Notes: a model not told the origin generated them from the sequence alone. 64,000 nucleotides of DNA from Ardenticatenaceae bacterium (GCA_020634435.1 JACKBS010000009.1:434001-498000); one strand, 5' to 3'; positions 1 to 8,380 are shown, numbered from the stretch's first letter. Translations and numbers: made by a program.

Positions 1-2379
1 GTTGGCGTTTGGTGTGTACCGGATGTAGTTACCCTGAATAACGGCCGTTCCGTGGGCGGGCGAGCTAATGTTGAGAATGGTCAGCGAGTCGTTTTCGGGA
101 TCGCTGTCGTTGCTGAGTACGTAGATGACCAGCGTGGAATCTTCCAGCGTTTCTGGCGTGTCGTCTTGGGCCTGTGGGGCCGAGTTGCTGGCATCCACTT
201 GCAGATTAACGATGACGGTGGCTGTGGCCGTGCCGCCATGTCCGTCGTTGATAGTGTAAGTGAAGCTTTCGCTGCCCGCAAAATCGGTGGCTGGCGTGTA
301 ATCAATTAGGCTGCCGTTGATTACGGCCGTTCCGCCATGATCCGGTGTGCCGACAGATTGCAGCGTCAGGATGTCGCCGGTATCTGGGTCGGTGTCGTTG
401 GCCAGCACGTTGAGCTGAATGGTGCTGCTGTTTTCGACGGCCGATTCGTTGTCGTCGTTGGCAATGGGTAGGTCGTTTACGGCCGTCACTTCTACGGTGA
501 CGGTGGCGCTGTCGGTGAATTCGCCGTCGCTGATGGTGTAGCTGAAAGTTTCGGTGCCAGAGAAGTTAGCGGCTGGCGTGTAGTCAATTTGGTTGTTGTT
601 GAGTACGGCCGTTCCGCCATGGCTGGTTGTCCCTACCGAACTGATGGAAAGGGCATCATTCTCTGGGTCGGTGTCGTTGGCCAGCACATCGAAGGCGGTT
701 GTGCCGCTGTCTTCGGCGACGGTGGGGGTATCGGCAACGGCCGTTGGGGCATCATTTACAGCGGTCACGGTCACGGTGACGGTGGCGCTGTCGGTGAATT
801 CGCCATCGCTGACGGTGTAGCTGAACGTTTCGGTGCCAAAGAAGTTAGCGGCTGGCGTGTAGTCAATTTGGTTGTTATTGATTACGGCCGTTCCGCCATT
901 GCTGGTTGTACCTACCGAACTGACGGAAAGAGTATCATTTTCCGGGTCCGTGTCGTTGGTCAAAACGTCAAAGGTGGTGGTGCCGCTGTCTTCGGCGACG
1001 GTAGGAGTGTCGGCAACGGCCGTTGGGGCCACGTTGATGTGGAACGATGTAAAGCTCCGCACTGACGACTGCGTGCTGCCCGTTTCATTGCTGGCTACCA
1101 CAGTCCAGTAATACAGCGTGTCGGCCGTAAGACCGGTAGTCGCAAAGGAAGTTGTCGCGATACCTGCCTGGTCGATAAGTGGTGAACTCAGGTCAGATTG
1201 CTCAGACACGATGAGCTGATACTCATCGGCGTTAGAGGCAGTTTGCCAGGAAAAAGTAGGCGTCAGGGAAACATTCGTCTCATCCTGGTTGGGGGAGATT
1301 AATAGCGGCACGCCTGGCAGGGGCTGGGGTGGGGTTTCACTCGCCGTGAAATTCCACTGTTGTGACCAGGCCTGATCGTTGTCATTGTGAGCAATAACGA
1401 CCCAGTAATAAGTGCCAGGGGCCAGCGGGGTGGTCGGCGTGAAGGATGTGCTCGTAAGGCCAGTCTCGTGAATTTCCAAAGAACCCATGTTTGGATTGTC
1501 GTCTACGCGGATTTCGTAGCTGGTTGCGTTGGCTGCTTCGCCCCAGGAAAAGGTGGGGGTTGTGGAGACCGTTGAATCTTTCAGCGGCGTCGTCTGTACC
1601 GGGATTTCTGGGGCCGATGTTGGGCCTAGGCCCAACAAGACTGGTTCATAACTGTTCGTGGTGATGTCGTACCCGCCGGAGCCATTGGGTGTGAACAGAA
1701 TAACTTGTTCGCTAGCCAAGAATTCCGTGTTGTATGAATATTGAGTGCCTGCGGTCCCACTGCTGTTTTCAATGCCAACCGTGGCCGAATCGCCGTGAGC
1801 GCGAATGTTGTCGCCAATCAGGTAACGATATTGAAACTGAATATTGTTGCTACCCTCGTACAAAATGACGAAAAACGTGCCTAATGGAGTTGGGTCCTGG
1901 TAGAAGCCCGCATTGGTGTACTGCACCACTAGCTTCCGATTGGGGGCGGTGCCAATGGTTTGGTATAAAACGCGCTGGTCCAGGTTGTTGTCGGCTATGG
2001 TATCGTCCCAAAATGGAGCGATGTAATTGTTGGGCGCACTATTGTTGGGAATGCTTCTGTTGGTGTAATATGGCCAATCACCCCAGCCAACCTGCTGGCG
2101 GTAATCACTAAAGGTGATCATGCCATTTGACGTTGCATAAAACTGATTATAGGTGTTGCCGTAAAAAGTGAAGTCAAACCCAATGGGCAAAGCGCCCGTG
2201 CCATCATCGTCGCCATTAACGCCGGTATCAACGCCCTGGTAATAAACTTCTGGCGGCAGATCGGCCATCACGGTTGAGACGACGGCAAAGGTCATAACGA
2301 GCAAAAGACAGACTACAAATGCTCTGTTCGTAAAAGAAATGTAACTAAATTTTGCTGTTTTTGTTTCAAATTTGCTCAT
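1..2379 (-). CDS. Secreted surface/adhesin-like protein with fibronectin-like and cadherin-like repeats (3' end outside window)
   Basis: An uninterrupted frame runs from ATG at 2379 to the left edge (793 codons, no stop reached). The N-terminus is a signal peptide (hydrophobic stretch around VCLLLVMTFAVVSTVMA). A globular domain of about 200 residues follows (GFDFTFYGNTYNQFYATSNG, then WDDTIADNNLDQRVLYQT), of the type found at the head of many secreted multidomain proteins. Next come two fibronectin-III/Ig-like modules (PTFSWGEAANATSYEIRVD; PTFSWQTASNADEYQLIVS). The visible end has at least three cadherin/VCBS-like modules with the pattern VLANDTDPE...GTAVxNxxxIDYTPAxxFxGxExFxYTIxDG. Two of these are near-identical at DNA level. 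The likely role is an extracellular adhesin or matrix protein; ligand unknown. Very long anchor regions often follow such repeats, so the true protein may be much larger. Confident as a secreted repeat protein, not as to function. Confidence 0.85.
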   Translation of the reverse strand, partial: MSKFETKTAKFSYISFTNRAFVVCLLLVMTFAVVSTVMADLPPEVYYQGVDTGVNGDDDGTGALPIGFDFTFYGNTYNQFYATSNGMITFSDYRQQVGWGDWPYYTNRSIPNNSAPNNYIAPFWDDTIADNNLDQRVLYQTIGTAPNRKLVVQYTNAGFYQDPTPLGTFFVILYEGSNNIQFQYRYLIGDNIRAHGDSATVGIENSSGTAGTQYSYNTEFLASEQVILFTPNGSGGYDITTNSYEPVLLGLGPTSAPEIPVQTTPLKDSTVSTTPTFSWGEAANATSYEIRVDDNPNMGSLEIHETGLTSTSFTPTTPLAPGTYYWVVIAHNDNDQAWSQQWNFTASETPPQPLPGVPLLISPNQDETNVSLTPTFSWQTASNADEYQLIVSEQSDLSSPLIDQAGIATTSFATTGLTADTLYYWTVVASNETGSTQSSVRSFTSFHINVAPTAVADTPTVAEDSGTTTFDVLTNDTDPENDTLSVSSVGTTSNGGTAVINNNQIDYTPAANFFGTETFSYTVSDGEFTDSATVTVTVTAVNDAPTAVADTPTVAEDSGTTAFDVLANDTDPENDALSISSVGTTSHGGTAVLNNNQIDYTPAANFSGTETFSYTISDGEFTDSATVTVEVTAVNDLPIANDDNESAVENSSTIQLNVLANDTDPDTGDILTLQSVGTPDHGGTAVINGSLIDYTPATDFAGSESFTYTINDGHGGTATATVIVNLQVDASNSAPQAQDDTPETLEDSTLVIYVLSNDSDPENDSLTILNISSPAHGTAVIQGNYIRYTPNAN
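496..1053. repeat. Tandem 279-bp repeat (two cadherin-like modules)
   Basis: Two adjacent units, 496-774 and 775-1053, share long near-identical stretches (for example GGTGACGGTGGCGCTGTCGG at the start of each) and the same placement of ACGGCCGT. They encode consecutive 93-residue cadherin-like modules of the surface protein. This indicates recent duplication or gene conversion. Confidence 0.85.
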
Positions 2380-2677
2380 GATAATGGTTGAAAAATTTAT
2401 TTGTTAGATATAAAAATATTGATTCTTAACTTTGAGATTAGAAACGGCCGCTTGCGGATTTTGTTACACGCGCCGAATATGTAACCAACGTACTATTCAC
2501 AATGAGAGCGCTCCCAAGGTTGCATAAAAAAAGCGCTTCGATATTTTTATGTTTCTCGTGTGAAAGGCCGTTTGGCGAGGATTTTTGGTGGTGGGCAGAA
2601 CGGCCGTATGAATGGCCAATTGTCAATCGTGAACGGTAAATTATGAGAGACTGATCCCTCACTTCAGGAAAATAGAT
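2380..2677. promoter_or_regulatory. Divergent intergenic region with a LacI-type operator-like palindrome
   Basis: This spacer separates the leftward surface-protein gene from rightward ywbE. At 2503-2516 lies TGAGAGCGCTCCCA, one mismatch from a perfect TGGGAGCGCTCCCA palindrome, the form of many LacI/GalR-family operators. At 2463-2485 there is an inverted repeat GTTACA-N11-TGTAAC. Either could be an operator for the surface-protein gene. I see no convincing -35/-10 pair on either strand. Confidence 0.35.
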
Positions 2678-2875
2678 ATGAACGGAACCAATCGATCCAA
2701 TATCAAAATTGGCCAGCGTGTGACCATTGTGTTAAAGCAAGATCAGCGCACTGGCAAACGCACCGAGGGTGTGGTCCAGGCTATCCTCACTAAATCGGCT
2801 ACGCACCCACATGGCATTAAGGTGCGCCTGGAAAGCGGTGCAGTGGGGCGCGTGAAAGAAATTTTGGCTGAGTAA
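2678..2875 (+). CDS. ywbE: YwbE family protein
   Basis: A 65-residue protein matching the small, widely distributed YwbE (DUF2196) family along its whole length: the N-terminal NRSNIKIGQRVTIVLKQDQ, the central RTGKRTEGVVQAILT, and the C-terminal THPHGIKVRLESGAVGRVKEI. The function of the family is unknown; its small beta-rich, KOW-like look suggests nucleic-acid or ribosome contact, which is inference. The start at 2678 has an upstream AGGAAAA at suitable spacing. It is a single gene, followed by a strong promoter for ffh. Confidence 0.9.
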   Translation: MNGTNRSNIKIGQRVTIVLKQDQRTGKRTEGVVQAILTKSATHPHGIKVRLESGAVGRVKEILAE

Positions 2876-2925
2876 AGGGGGAAGTGGAATTACGGCCGTA
2901 TCCAATTCACCCCTGCATCACATTC

Positions 2926-2954
2926 TTGACGCAACCAACCGGCTGGGCTAGAAT
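2926..2954 (+). promoter_or_regulatory. Sigma-70-type promoter upstream of ffh
   Basis: TTGACG (2926-2931), 17-bp spacer, TAGAAT (2949-2954). Transcription would begin near 2961, giving a leader of about 130 nt before the ffh start. The leader contains a terminator-like hairpin at 3028-3062. Confidence 0.7.
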
Positions 2955-3027
2955 TGCCCGTCTGCAAGGCAACATAAACATTTTTTCAGCCATTGGCAGC
3001 AACGTTAACCAATAGAAAGCAACGAAT

Positions 3028-3062
3028 AACGGGTTAATACCATTATTGACCCGTTTATTTTT
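3028..3062 (+). terminator. Intrinsic terminator-like hairpin in the ffh leader
   Basis: Ten-base arms AACGGGTTAA (3028-3037) and TTGACCCGTT (3046-3055), one G-U pair, 8-nt loop, followed by TATTTTTGT. It lies between a consensus promoter (2926-2954) and the ffh start (3090), so it is placed to act as an attenuator rather than as the end of ywbE. Confidence 0.6.
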
Positions 3063-3089
3063 GTCTCTGAATCGTTTGAAGGATTACTT

Positions 3090-4433
3090 GTGTTTGAATC
3101 GTTAGGCAACCGCTTGCAGACCGTCTTTGACGGACTCCAGCGGCGCGGCAAGCTCACCGAAGCGGATGTAGATAAAGCGATGCGCGAAGTGCGCCTGGCT
3201 TTGTTGGAAGCGGACGTGAACTTCAAGGTTGTCAAAAGCCTGGTTGAGCGGGTGCGCGTGCGTGCCATTGGCCAGGAAGTGATGCGCAGCCTGACGCCGG
3301 GCCAGCAGGTGGTGAAAATCGTCCAGGAAGAGCTGGTGGAAACGCTCGGCGAGCCAGGACGGTTGAACCTAGGCATGCAGTCGCCAGCCGTCATCATGCT
3401 GGTTGGCTTGCAGGGTGCTGGTAAGACGACCATGGCGGGTAAGTTGGCCCTCCACTTGCGCAAACAAGGCAGACGGCCGTTGCTCGTTGGTGCGGATGTG
3501 TATCGCCCGGCCGCTATTGACCAGCTGCAAACCCTGGGTCGCCAGCTAGACATTCCCGTCTACGATGAAGGGCCAGAAGGCAACCCGGTGAATGTGTGCG
3601 CCAACGGCGTGAAGAAAGCTGTGGCTACCGGAGCCACAACCGTCATTTTAGACACCGCTGGTCGTCTGAACATTGACGAGATGATGATGGATGAAATCAA
3701 GGCCATCAAGGCAAAGGTGAATCCGGTAGAAACGCTGCTGGTTGCCGACGCCATGACCGGTCAGGAAGCCGTCCGTGTGGCCACCGACTTTAATAATGCT
3801 GTGCAAATCACCGGCCTCATCATGACCAAGATTGATGGTGATGCCCGCGGTGGTGCGGCCATTTCCATGCGCGAAGTCACTGGCGTGCCGATTAAATTCC
3901 TGGGCACGGGCGAAAAGCTCAACGCCATCGAAGAGTTCTACCCGGACCGTCTGGCCAGCCGCATTCTGGGCATGGGCGATGTGCTGACGCTCATTGAGCG
4001 GGCACAGGAGCAGATGGATCAGGAAGAGGCCGAAAAAGCGGGCAAGAAGATGCTCCAGGGTGACTTCAACCTGGAAGATTTTCTAAACCAGATGCAGCAA
4101 ATTAAACGTCTGGGGCCAATTGGCCAGCTCATTGAAATGATTCCGGGCATGAACAAGATGGCCAAAGATGTGGACCTGAGCAACGCTGACAAGGATTTGA
4201 AGCGTATTGAGGCCATTATTCGCTCGATGACGCCGTATGAACGACGCCACCCGAAGATTCTCAAGGCCAGCCGCAAACGGCGCATCGCCGCTGGTTCTGG
4301 CACCACAGTGCAGGATGTGAACTCGCTGCTTAAGCAGTTCCAGGAAATGCAAAAGATGATGAAGCAGCTGACCAAGGGCCGGGGGCGTGGATTGCGGAAC
4401 CTGCTAGGTGGCATGGGCGGTTTTGGCGGGTAA
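3090..4433 (+). CDS. ffh: Signal recognition particle protein Ffh (SRP54)
   Basis: A 447-residue GTPase that binds signal peptides on nascent membrane and secreted proteins and docks them, with FtsY, at the membrane. Domain order is complete: N-terminal helical bundle (1-90), G domain with P-loop GLQGAGKTTMAGKLA, the DTAGR switch (DTAGRLNID), the TKxD motif (TKIDGDARGG), and a methionine-rich M domain from about residue 300 ending in a Gly/Arg-rich tail. The start is GTG (3090) with a GAAGGAT ribosome site just upstream. Normal length for the family. First of the classic ffh-rpsP-khpA-rimM series. Confidence 0.97.
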   Translation: MFESLGNRLQTVFDGLQRRGKLTEADVDKAMREVRLALLEADVNFKVVKSLVERVRVRAIGQEVMRSLTPGQQVVKIVQEELVETLGEPGRLNLGMQSPAVIMLVGLQGAGKTTMAGKLALHLRKQGRRPLLVGADVYRPAAIDQLQTLGRQLDIPVYDEGPEGNPVNVCANGVKKAVATGATTVILDTAGRLNIDEMMMDEIKAIKAKVNPVETLLVADAMTGQEAVRVATDFNNAVQITGLIMTKIDGDARGGAAISMREVTGVPIKFLGTGEKLNAIEEFYPDRLASRILGMGDVLTLIERAQEQMDQEEAEKAGKKMLQGDFNLEDFLNQMQQIKRLGPIGQLIEMIPGMNKMAKDVDLSNADKDLKRIEAIIRSMTPYERRHPKILKASRKRRIAAGSGTTVQDVNSLLKQFQEMQKMMKQLTKGRGRGLRNLLGGMGGFGG

Positions 4434-4574
4434 CCTGAGGTTTTTCATTTAGCCTGGGGATTTTTCCCCCGGTACAAAATAATCGTGTAGAATTGTGATG
4501 GGCGAGTTTGCCCTCAAAAAAATATTAGTCATTTTGATAAAATATCATCTTGAATTGAGTGGAGATTAGGATAG
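4434..4574 (+). other. ffh-rpsP spacer with two short hairpins
   Basis: Contains GGGGA-TTT-TCCCC (4456-4470) and GGGC-GAGTTT-GCCC, the latter followed by an A-run and so not terminator-like on this strand. A TAGAAT at 4488-4493 could be a -10 box for rpsP but lacks a good -35. The rpsP start has GGAG-containing sequence (GTGGAGATTAGG) upstream. Confidence 0.35.
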
Positions 4575-5057
4575 ATGCTAAAAATTCGTTTGAGCCGTAG
4601 AGGCAAGAAAAGACAACCCAGCTACCGTGTGGTGGTGGCCGATGTAAATTCCAAGCGCGACGGCCGTATCGTCGAGCGCATTGGGCATTACAACCCCCTG
4701 ACCGACCCGGCCGAGTTCGCCATCCAGGAAGACCGTGCTCTGCATTGGCTGAGCGTTGGTGCCCAACCCACTGACGCTGTACGTCGTTTGTTGGACAAGC
4801 AAGGCACCTTCGATCGCCTGAGCCGCCTGCACGCTGGTGAATCTGTTGCCGTTTTGGCTGCCGAGGTTACCGGCGAGGTTGTGGCTGCGCCCGAGGCGGT
4901 AGAAGAAGTAGTCGAAGTTGAAGAAACGGTTGAGGAAGAAGACGAGCCTGTAGCTGAAGAAGCTGCTGAAGTTGTTGCCTCTGCCGAAGAAGAAGCCGTG
5001 GAAGAAGAAGCTGAGGCCGAGGCCGAAGCGGAATCTGACGACGAAGACGCCGCTTAA
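4575..5057 (+). CDS. rpsP: 30S ribosomal protein S16 with acidic C-terminal extension
   Basis: Residues 1-85 are a standard S16 (MLKIRLSRRGKKRQPSYRVV, then RDGRIVERIGHYNP), a small-subunit assembly protein. Usual family length is 80-100 residues; this one has 160. The extra 70 residues are almost entirely Glu/Ala/Val/Asp (EEVVEVEETVEEEDEPVAEE and similar), ending in DDEDAA. Acidic tails of this kind occur on S16 of some Chloroflexi and actinobacteria. It is read directly into khpA 11 nt downstream, so the two are co-transcribed. Confidence 0.96.
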   Translation: MLKIRLSRRGKKRQPSYRVVVADVNSKRDGRIVERIGHYNPLTDPAEFAIQEDRALHWLSVGAQPTDAVRRLLDKQGTFDRLSRLHAGESVAVLAAEVTGEVVAAPEAVEEVVEVEETVEEEDEPVAEEAAEVVASAEEEAVEEEAEAEAEAESDDEDAA

Positions 5058-5068
5058 TTGAGGATTCG

Positions 5069-5311
5069 ATGAAAGACCTCGTTGAATATGTCGTGAAGTC
5101 GTTGGTGGAGTCGCCGGACGAAGTGTCGGTGGAAGAAATTGATGACGCGGCAGAAACGGTTTTGGAACTGACTGTGTCTGGTTCAGACATGGGCCGAATC
5201 ATTGGCAAGAGCGGGCGAGTGATTAATGCCATTCGCACGCTGGCGCAAGTTGCGGCGGCCAAGCAGGGTAAGCGCGTTTCCGTCGAGCTCATCGAAACGG
5301 GCAACCGCTAA
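5069..5311 (+). CDS. khpA: KH-domain RNA-binding protein KhpA
   Basis: An 80-residue single KH domain. The RNA-binding GxxG loop is clear (GRIIGKSGRVINAIRTL). The family (KhpA/YlqC) binds RNA broadly, often with KhpB/EloR, and affects cell shape and ribosomal or mRNA functions in Firmicutes; its role here is inferred by homology. Placed between rpsP and rimM as in many bacteria. An intrinsic terminator follows at 5372-5400, so rpsP-khpA form a unit. Confidence 0.93.
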   Translation: MKDLVEYVVKSLVESPDEVSVEEIDDAAETVLELTVSGSDMGRIIGKSGRVINAIRTLAQVAAAKQGKRVSVELIETGNR

Positions 5312-5371
5312 CGCACACCGCGCTGCGACAGCCTGGCTTCTGCTTCACGAATTGAACAGGATCAACAGGAT

Positions 5372-5400
5372 AACCTCGCTCTGGCGAGGTTTTTGTTGTT
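5372..5400 (+). terminator. Intrinsic terminator between khpA and rimM
   Basis: Perfect 8-bp stem AACCTCGC (5372-5379) / GCGAGGTT (5384-5391) with TCTG loop, then TTTGTTGTT. It ends 26 nt before the rimM ATG, leaving no room for a separate promoter, so rimM must be reached by read-through or regulated antitermination. Confidence 0.8.
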
Positions 5401-5425
5401 ACCTGAGTATTTAGAGCAAAAAAAG

Positions 5426-5968
5426 ATGTCTAGAAAGCAGGATAAACCTCTGGAGAACGATCCAGAAATCGACTTTATTGTCATTGGCCAGATCACGAAG
5501 CCGCACGGCGTGCGCGGTGAGGTGCGGGTGATGCCGCATACGGATGAGCCGGAACGCTTTTCCTGGCTGGAGCACGTTTACGTGGGCGAAACTTCTCCCA
5601 AGAAGATGGCCGTGGAGCAGGCGCGGGTACACCAGGGGATGATCTTGTTGAAGCTTACGGCCGTTTCCGACCGTTTTGCAGCTGAATCTCTGCGTGGCGA
5701 ATGGCTCATGGTGCCTGAGGATGAAGCGCTGCCTCTTGAAGAAGGCGAATATTATCTCTTCGAGTTGGAAGGGCTGGAGGTGTACACCACCGAAGGTGAA
5801 CTTTTGGGCATCCTGACCAACGTTATCGAAACAAAGGCCAACAACGTGTTTGAGGTTCAGGGCGAGCAAGGCGAACTGCTGCTGCCCGACACAGATGAAG
5901 TGATTCAGGACATTGATTTTGAAAACGGCCGTATGACGGTGAATTTATTGCCTGGTTTACGGCCGTAG
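5426..5968 (+). CDS. rimM: Ribosome maturation factor RimM
   Basis: A 180-residue 30S assembly factor that binds S19 and the 16S 3' domain. The N-terminal barrel has IVIGQITKPHGVRGEVRVMP, a family signature. The PRC-barrel follows (YYLFELEGLEVYTTEGELLG, NNVFEV, LLPDTDEVI) and ends in the typical VNLLPGL. ATG 5426 is chosen because an alternative TTG at 5393 lies within the U-tract of the 5372-5400 terminator. In many bacteria trmD and rplS follow; here they do not, and dprA comes next. Confidence 0.95.
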   Translation: MSRKQDKPLENDPEIDFIVIGQITKPHGVRGEVRVMPHTDEPERFSWLEHVYVGETSPKKMAVEQARVHQGMILLKLTAVSDRFAAESLRGEWLMVPEDEALPLEEGEYYLFELEGLEVYTTEGELLGILTNVIETKANNVFEVQGEQGELLLPDTDEVIQDIDFENGRMTVNLLPGLRP

Positions 5969-6045
5969 TTCAGCAATCAGTGGTCTGTAACCAGTCGTCC
6001 AATTACCGTTCACCGATTACTGATTACCGATAAAGTTTCTCTCAA
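5969..6045. repeat. Dispersed 'GATTACC' type intergenic repeat
   Basis: Sequence with alternating GATTAC/GATTACCG words (CACCGATTACTGATTACCGA). It is related to material at 13,139-13,192, 14,870-14,915 (inside hyuB) and 15,245-15,306. It looks like a mobile or duplicated intergenic element family; mechanism unknown. Confidence 0.5.
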
Positions 6046-6073
6046 TCGACAGCCTCATTAGGAAAGGTATACT
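6046..6073 (+). promoter_or_regulatory. Promoter of dprA, probably giving a leaderless mRNA
   Basis: TCGACA (6046-6051), 16-bp spacer, TATACT (6068-6073). The predicted start of transcription falls at about 6080, the A of the dprA ATG, so the mRNA may lack a 5' leader. Confidence 0.55.
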
Positions 6074-6079
6074 TTTCTC

Positions 6080-7210
6080 ATGTCCGATCTCAAATATTGG
6101 CTTGGTTTTAATTTGGTAAAAGGCATCGGCCCGGCAAAGGTGCAGGCCCTGCTGGATTATTACGGATCGCTGGCCAACGCCTGGCACGCCAATGAATTTG
6201 AGCTGTACAAGATTGGCCTGGACAAACGAGCGGTTGCTAATTTTTTGCAGACCCGGCATGACGTAGACCTGGATGCGACTCTGGCTCAAGTTGAGAAAGC
6301 CAAAATTAAGCTGCTCACCTGGGAATCGCCCGATTATCCTAATTACCTGCGCGAAATTCCTACACCACCGCCGCTGCTGTATGTGATGGGTGACCTGCTG
6401 GAGCAGGATCGGTGGGCGGTGGCTGTGGTGGGTACGCGGCGCTTAACCAGCTACGGCCGTCAGGTCACGCGTGATTTGGTGGCGGGGCTGGTGCAAAACA
6501 ACATTACCGTCGTCAGCGGCCTGGCGCGGGGGATTGATGCGGTGGCGCACAAAACGGCCGTTGACCTGGGCGGTCGCACGCTGGCCGTGTTGGGGTCGGG
6601 GCTGGACGCCATCTACCCGGCCGACAATCGGACTTTAGCGCAAGAAATTACGCAAGGACACGGGGCTATTATCAGCGAGTATGGCCTGGGCGTTCAGCCA
6701 GAGGCCAAAAATTTCCCGCCCCGCAACCGCATCATCAGTGGGCTTTCCCTTGGCGTTATCATCGTTGAGGCTGGCGAACGCAGCGGCGCGCTTATCACCA
6801 CCAACTTTGCGTTGGAGCAAAACCGCGATGTGTTTGCCGTGCCGGGCAACATCAACAGCCCGGCCAGCCAGGGGCCGAACAAGCTGATTCAGGAAGGGGC
6901 CAAGCTGGTCACCCGCGTCGAGGATGTGCTGGAGGAGTTGAATTTGCACATGGTGGCCGAGCGAACGGCCGTCCAGCTGGTACTCCCAGAAACGGCCGAA
7001 GAAATTGCGCTCTACACTCAGCTCTCGGCCCAGCCGGTGCACATTGACGAGCTCAGCCGCAGCACCGGCCTGCCCAGTGCGCTGGTGAGCAGCACCCTGA
7101 CCTTAATGGAACTTAAAGGGATGGTCCAGCAGGTTGGCGGCATGAACTACGTGCTGCTGCGCGAGGACCAACCTATCTACCAAACCACAGAAAGCGAGGA
7201 TAGCTCATGA
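6080..7210 (+). CDS. dprA: DNA-processing protein DprA
   Basis: A 376-residue protein that loads RecA on incoming single-stranded DNA in natural transformation. Layout: N-terminal helix-hairpin region (FNLVKGIGPAKVQALLDYYG), Rossmann-type DprA core from about residue 100 with VAVVGTRRLTSYG, VSGLARGIDAVAHKTA, LGSGLDAIYPADN, FPPRNRIISGLS, EAGERSGALITTN and VPGNINSPASQGPNKLI, then a C-terminal winged-helix (about 300-365). All family motifs are intact, so the gene is probably functional. It overlaps manC by 4 nt (ATGA), implying coupled translation. Confidence 0.96.
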   Translation: MSDLKYWLGFNLVKGIGPAKVQALLDYYGSLANAWHANEFELYKIGLDKRAVANFLQTRHDVDLDATLAQVEKAKIKLLTWESPDYPNYLREIPTPPPLLYVMGDLLEQDRWAVAVVGTRRLTSYGRQVTRDLVAGLVQNNITVVSGLARGIDAVAHKTAVDLGGRTLAVLGSGLDAIYPADNRTLAQEITQGHGAIISEYGLGVQPEAKNFPPRNRIISGLSLGVIIVEAGERSGALITTNFALEQNRDVFAVPGNINSPASQGPNKLIQEGAKLVTRVEDVLEELNLHMVAERTAVQLVLPETAEEIALYTQLSAQPVHIDELSRSTGLPSALVSSTLTLMELKGMVQQVGGMNYVLLREDQPIYQTTESEDSS

Positions 7211-8307
7211 AAATTGTCATTTTTGCTGGCGGTTCGGGCCGACGCTTGTGGCCCATCAGCCGCAAAAAGTCCCCCAAGCAGTTTGAACCCATTATTGGCG
7301 AAAAATCCACCCTCCGCCTGGCCGTTGATCGAGTTTTAGATCAGTACGGTGCCGAAAATATCTTTATCTCCACCAATCAAGCCTATGCCGACATCATCCG
7401 TGAGCAGCTGCCTGAGCTGCCCGCAAACCACGTGATTGGCGAGCCAACCCGGCGTGATCTGGCGGCCGCCGTGGGGCTGGCTCTGGCTCACCTGGCCCAT
7501 GCCACCCCGGAAGAATCGCTTAACGAGGAGCCGGTGGCGATTTTGTGGGGCGACAACTACATGGACCAGGTAGACGTTTTTCAGCGGGTGCTGGATGGCG
7601 CGGAAAAGCTGATTGCGGCCCACAAAGCCAAAATTTTGTTCATTGGTGAGACGCCTCGTTTTGCCAACGATCAGCTGGGTTGGATTGGCCTGGGTGAGGA
7701 GCAAGGGGCGGTAAACGGCCGTCCTTACTTTGGCTTCAATTCTCTGCGCTACCGCCCGCCGTTGGACGAGTGCAAGCAGATGTTTGCCGAAAATACGCAT
7801 GTGTGGAATACTGGCTACTTCGTTACCACAATCGGTTTTGTGCGCAAACAATACCAACAGCATCAACCCAACATGTGGGCTGGTCTCACGGAAATTGAAG
7901 AGGCGATTGGGCAGCCAGATTACCAGGAGACTTTAGATCGCGTCTATCCCAATTTGGACGTGATGAGCTTTGATGACGCCATTTTGCACTACGTGGATCC
8001 GTCTGATGCGCTGGTGCTGCATGGCGAAATGGGTTGGAGCGATCCGGGCACCTTGTACGCCCTCAAAGAAGCGATCAATCCGAATGTGAAGGCCAATGTC
8101 ACGAAGGGCCGTGTCATTGTGGAAGAGTCGGCCGACTGCCTGGTTTACAACTACGAATCTGACAAGCTGATTACCGTTATTGGCCTTGAAGGCATGATTG
8201 TGGTAAACACGGCAGATGCGATCCTGGTGGTCCACAAGGATAACATTCCCCTGGTTAAGAAAATGGTGGACGGCCTGGACGGTACCGATTTAGAATCTTA
8301 TAGTTGA
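7207..8307 (+). CDS. manC: Mannose-1-phosphate guanylyltransferase
   Basis: A 366-residue nucleotidyltransferase making GDP-mannose for glycans. The N-terminal signature FAGGSGRRLWPISRKKSPKQ is diagnostic. Further motifs are GEPTRRDLAAAVGLAL, WGDNYMDQ (metal-binding Asp), and VWNTGYFV. The C-terminal bifunctional PMI domain of long ManC forms is absent, so this is the monofunctional form. Its ATG overlaps the dprA stop. A strong terminator (8381-8426) follows. Confidence 0.92.
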   Translation: MKIVIFAGGSGRRLWPISRKKSPKQFEPIIGEKSTLRLAVDRVLDQYGAENIFISTNQAYADIIREQLPELPANHVIGEPTRRDLAAAVGLALAHLAHATPEESLNEEPVAILWGDNYMDQVDVFQRVLDGAEKLIAAHKAKILFIGETPRFANDQLGWIGLGEEQGAVNGRPYFGFNSLRYRPPLDECKQMFAENTHVWNTGYFVTTIGFVRKQYQQHQPNMWAGLTEIEEAIGQPDYQETLDRVYPNLDVMSFDDAILHYVDPSDALVLHGEMGWSDPGTLYALKEAINPNVKANVTKGRVIVEESADCLVYNYESDKLITVIGLEGMIVVNTADAILVVHKDNIPLVKKMVDGLDGTDLESYS

Positions 8308-8380
8308 TAAGACAGATTAGCACGCTGCCTGTTCCGGGTTGTTAATCTGGAACTTGGTGAAGCTGTTTTGACCAAACAGG

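Noticed and set aside
593..1111. Two similar rightward reading frames near the left edge
   Set aside because: They are antisense to the tandem cadherin-like modules and similar only because the modules are duplicated.
2961..3062. The transcript upstream of ffh as SRP RNA (about 100 nt between a promoter and a terminator)
   Set aside because: The conserved SRP domain IV core (GGAAGCAGCC-type with AGCAGG) is absent; a leader or attenuator fits better.
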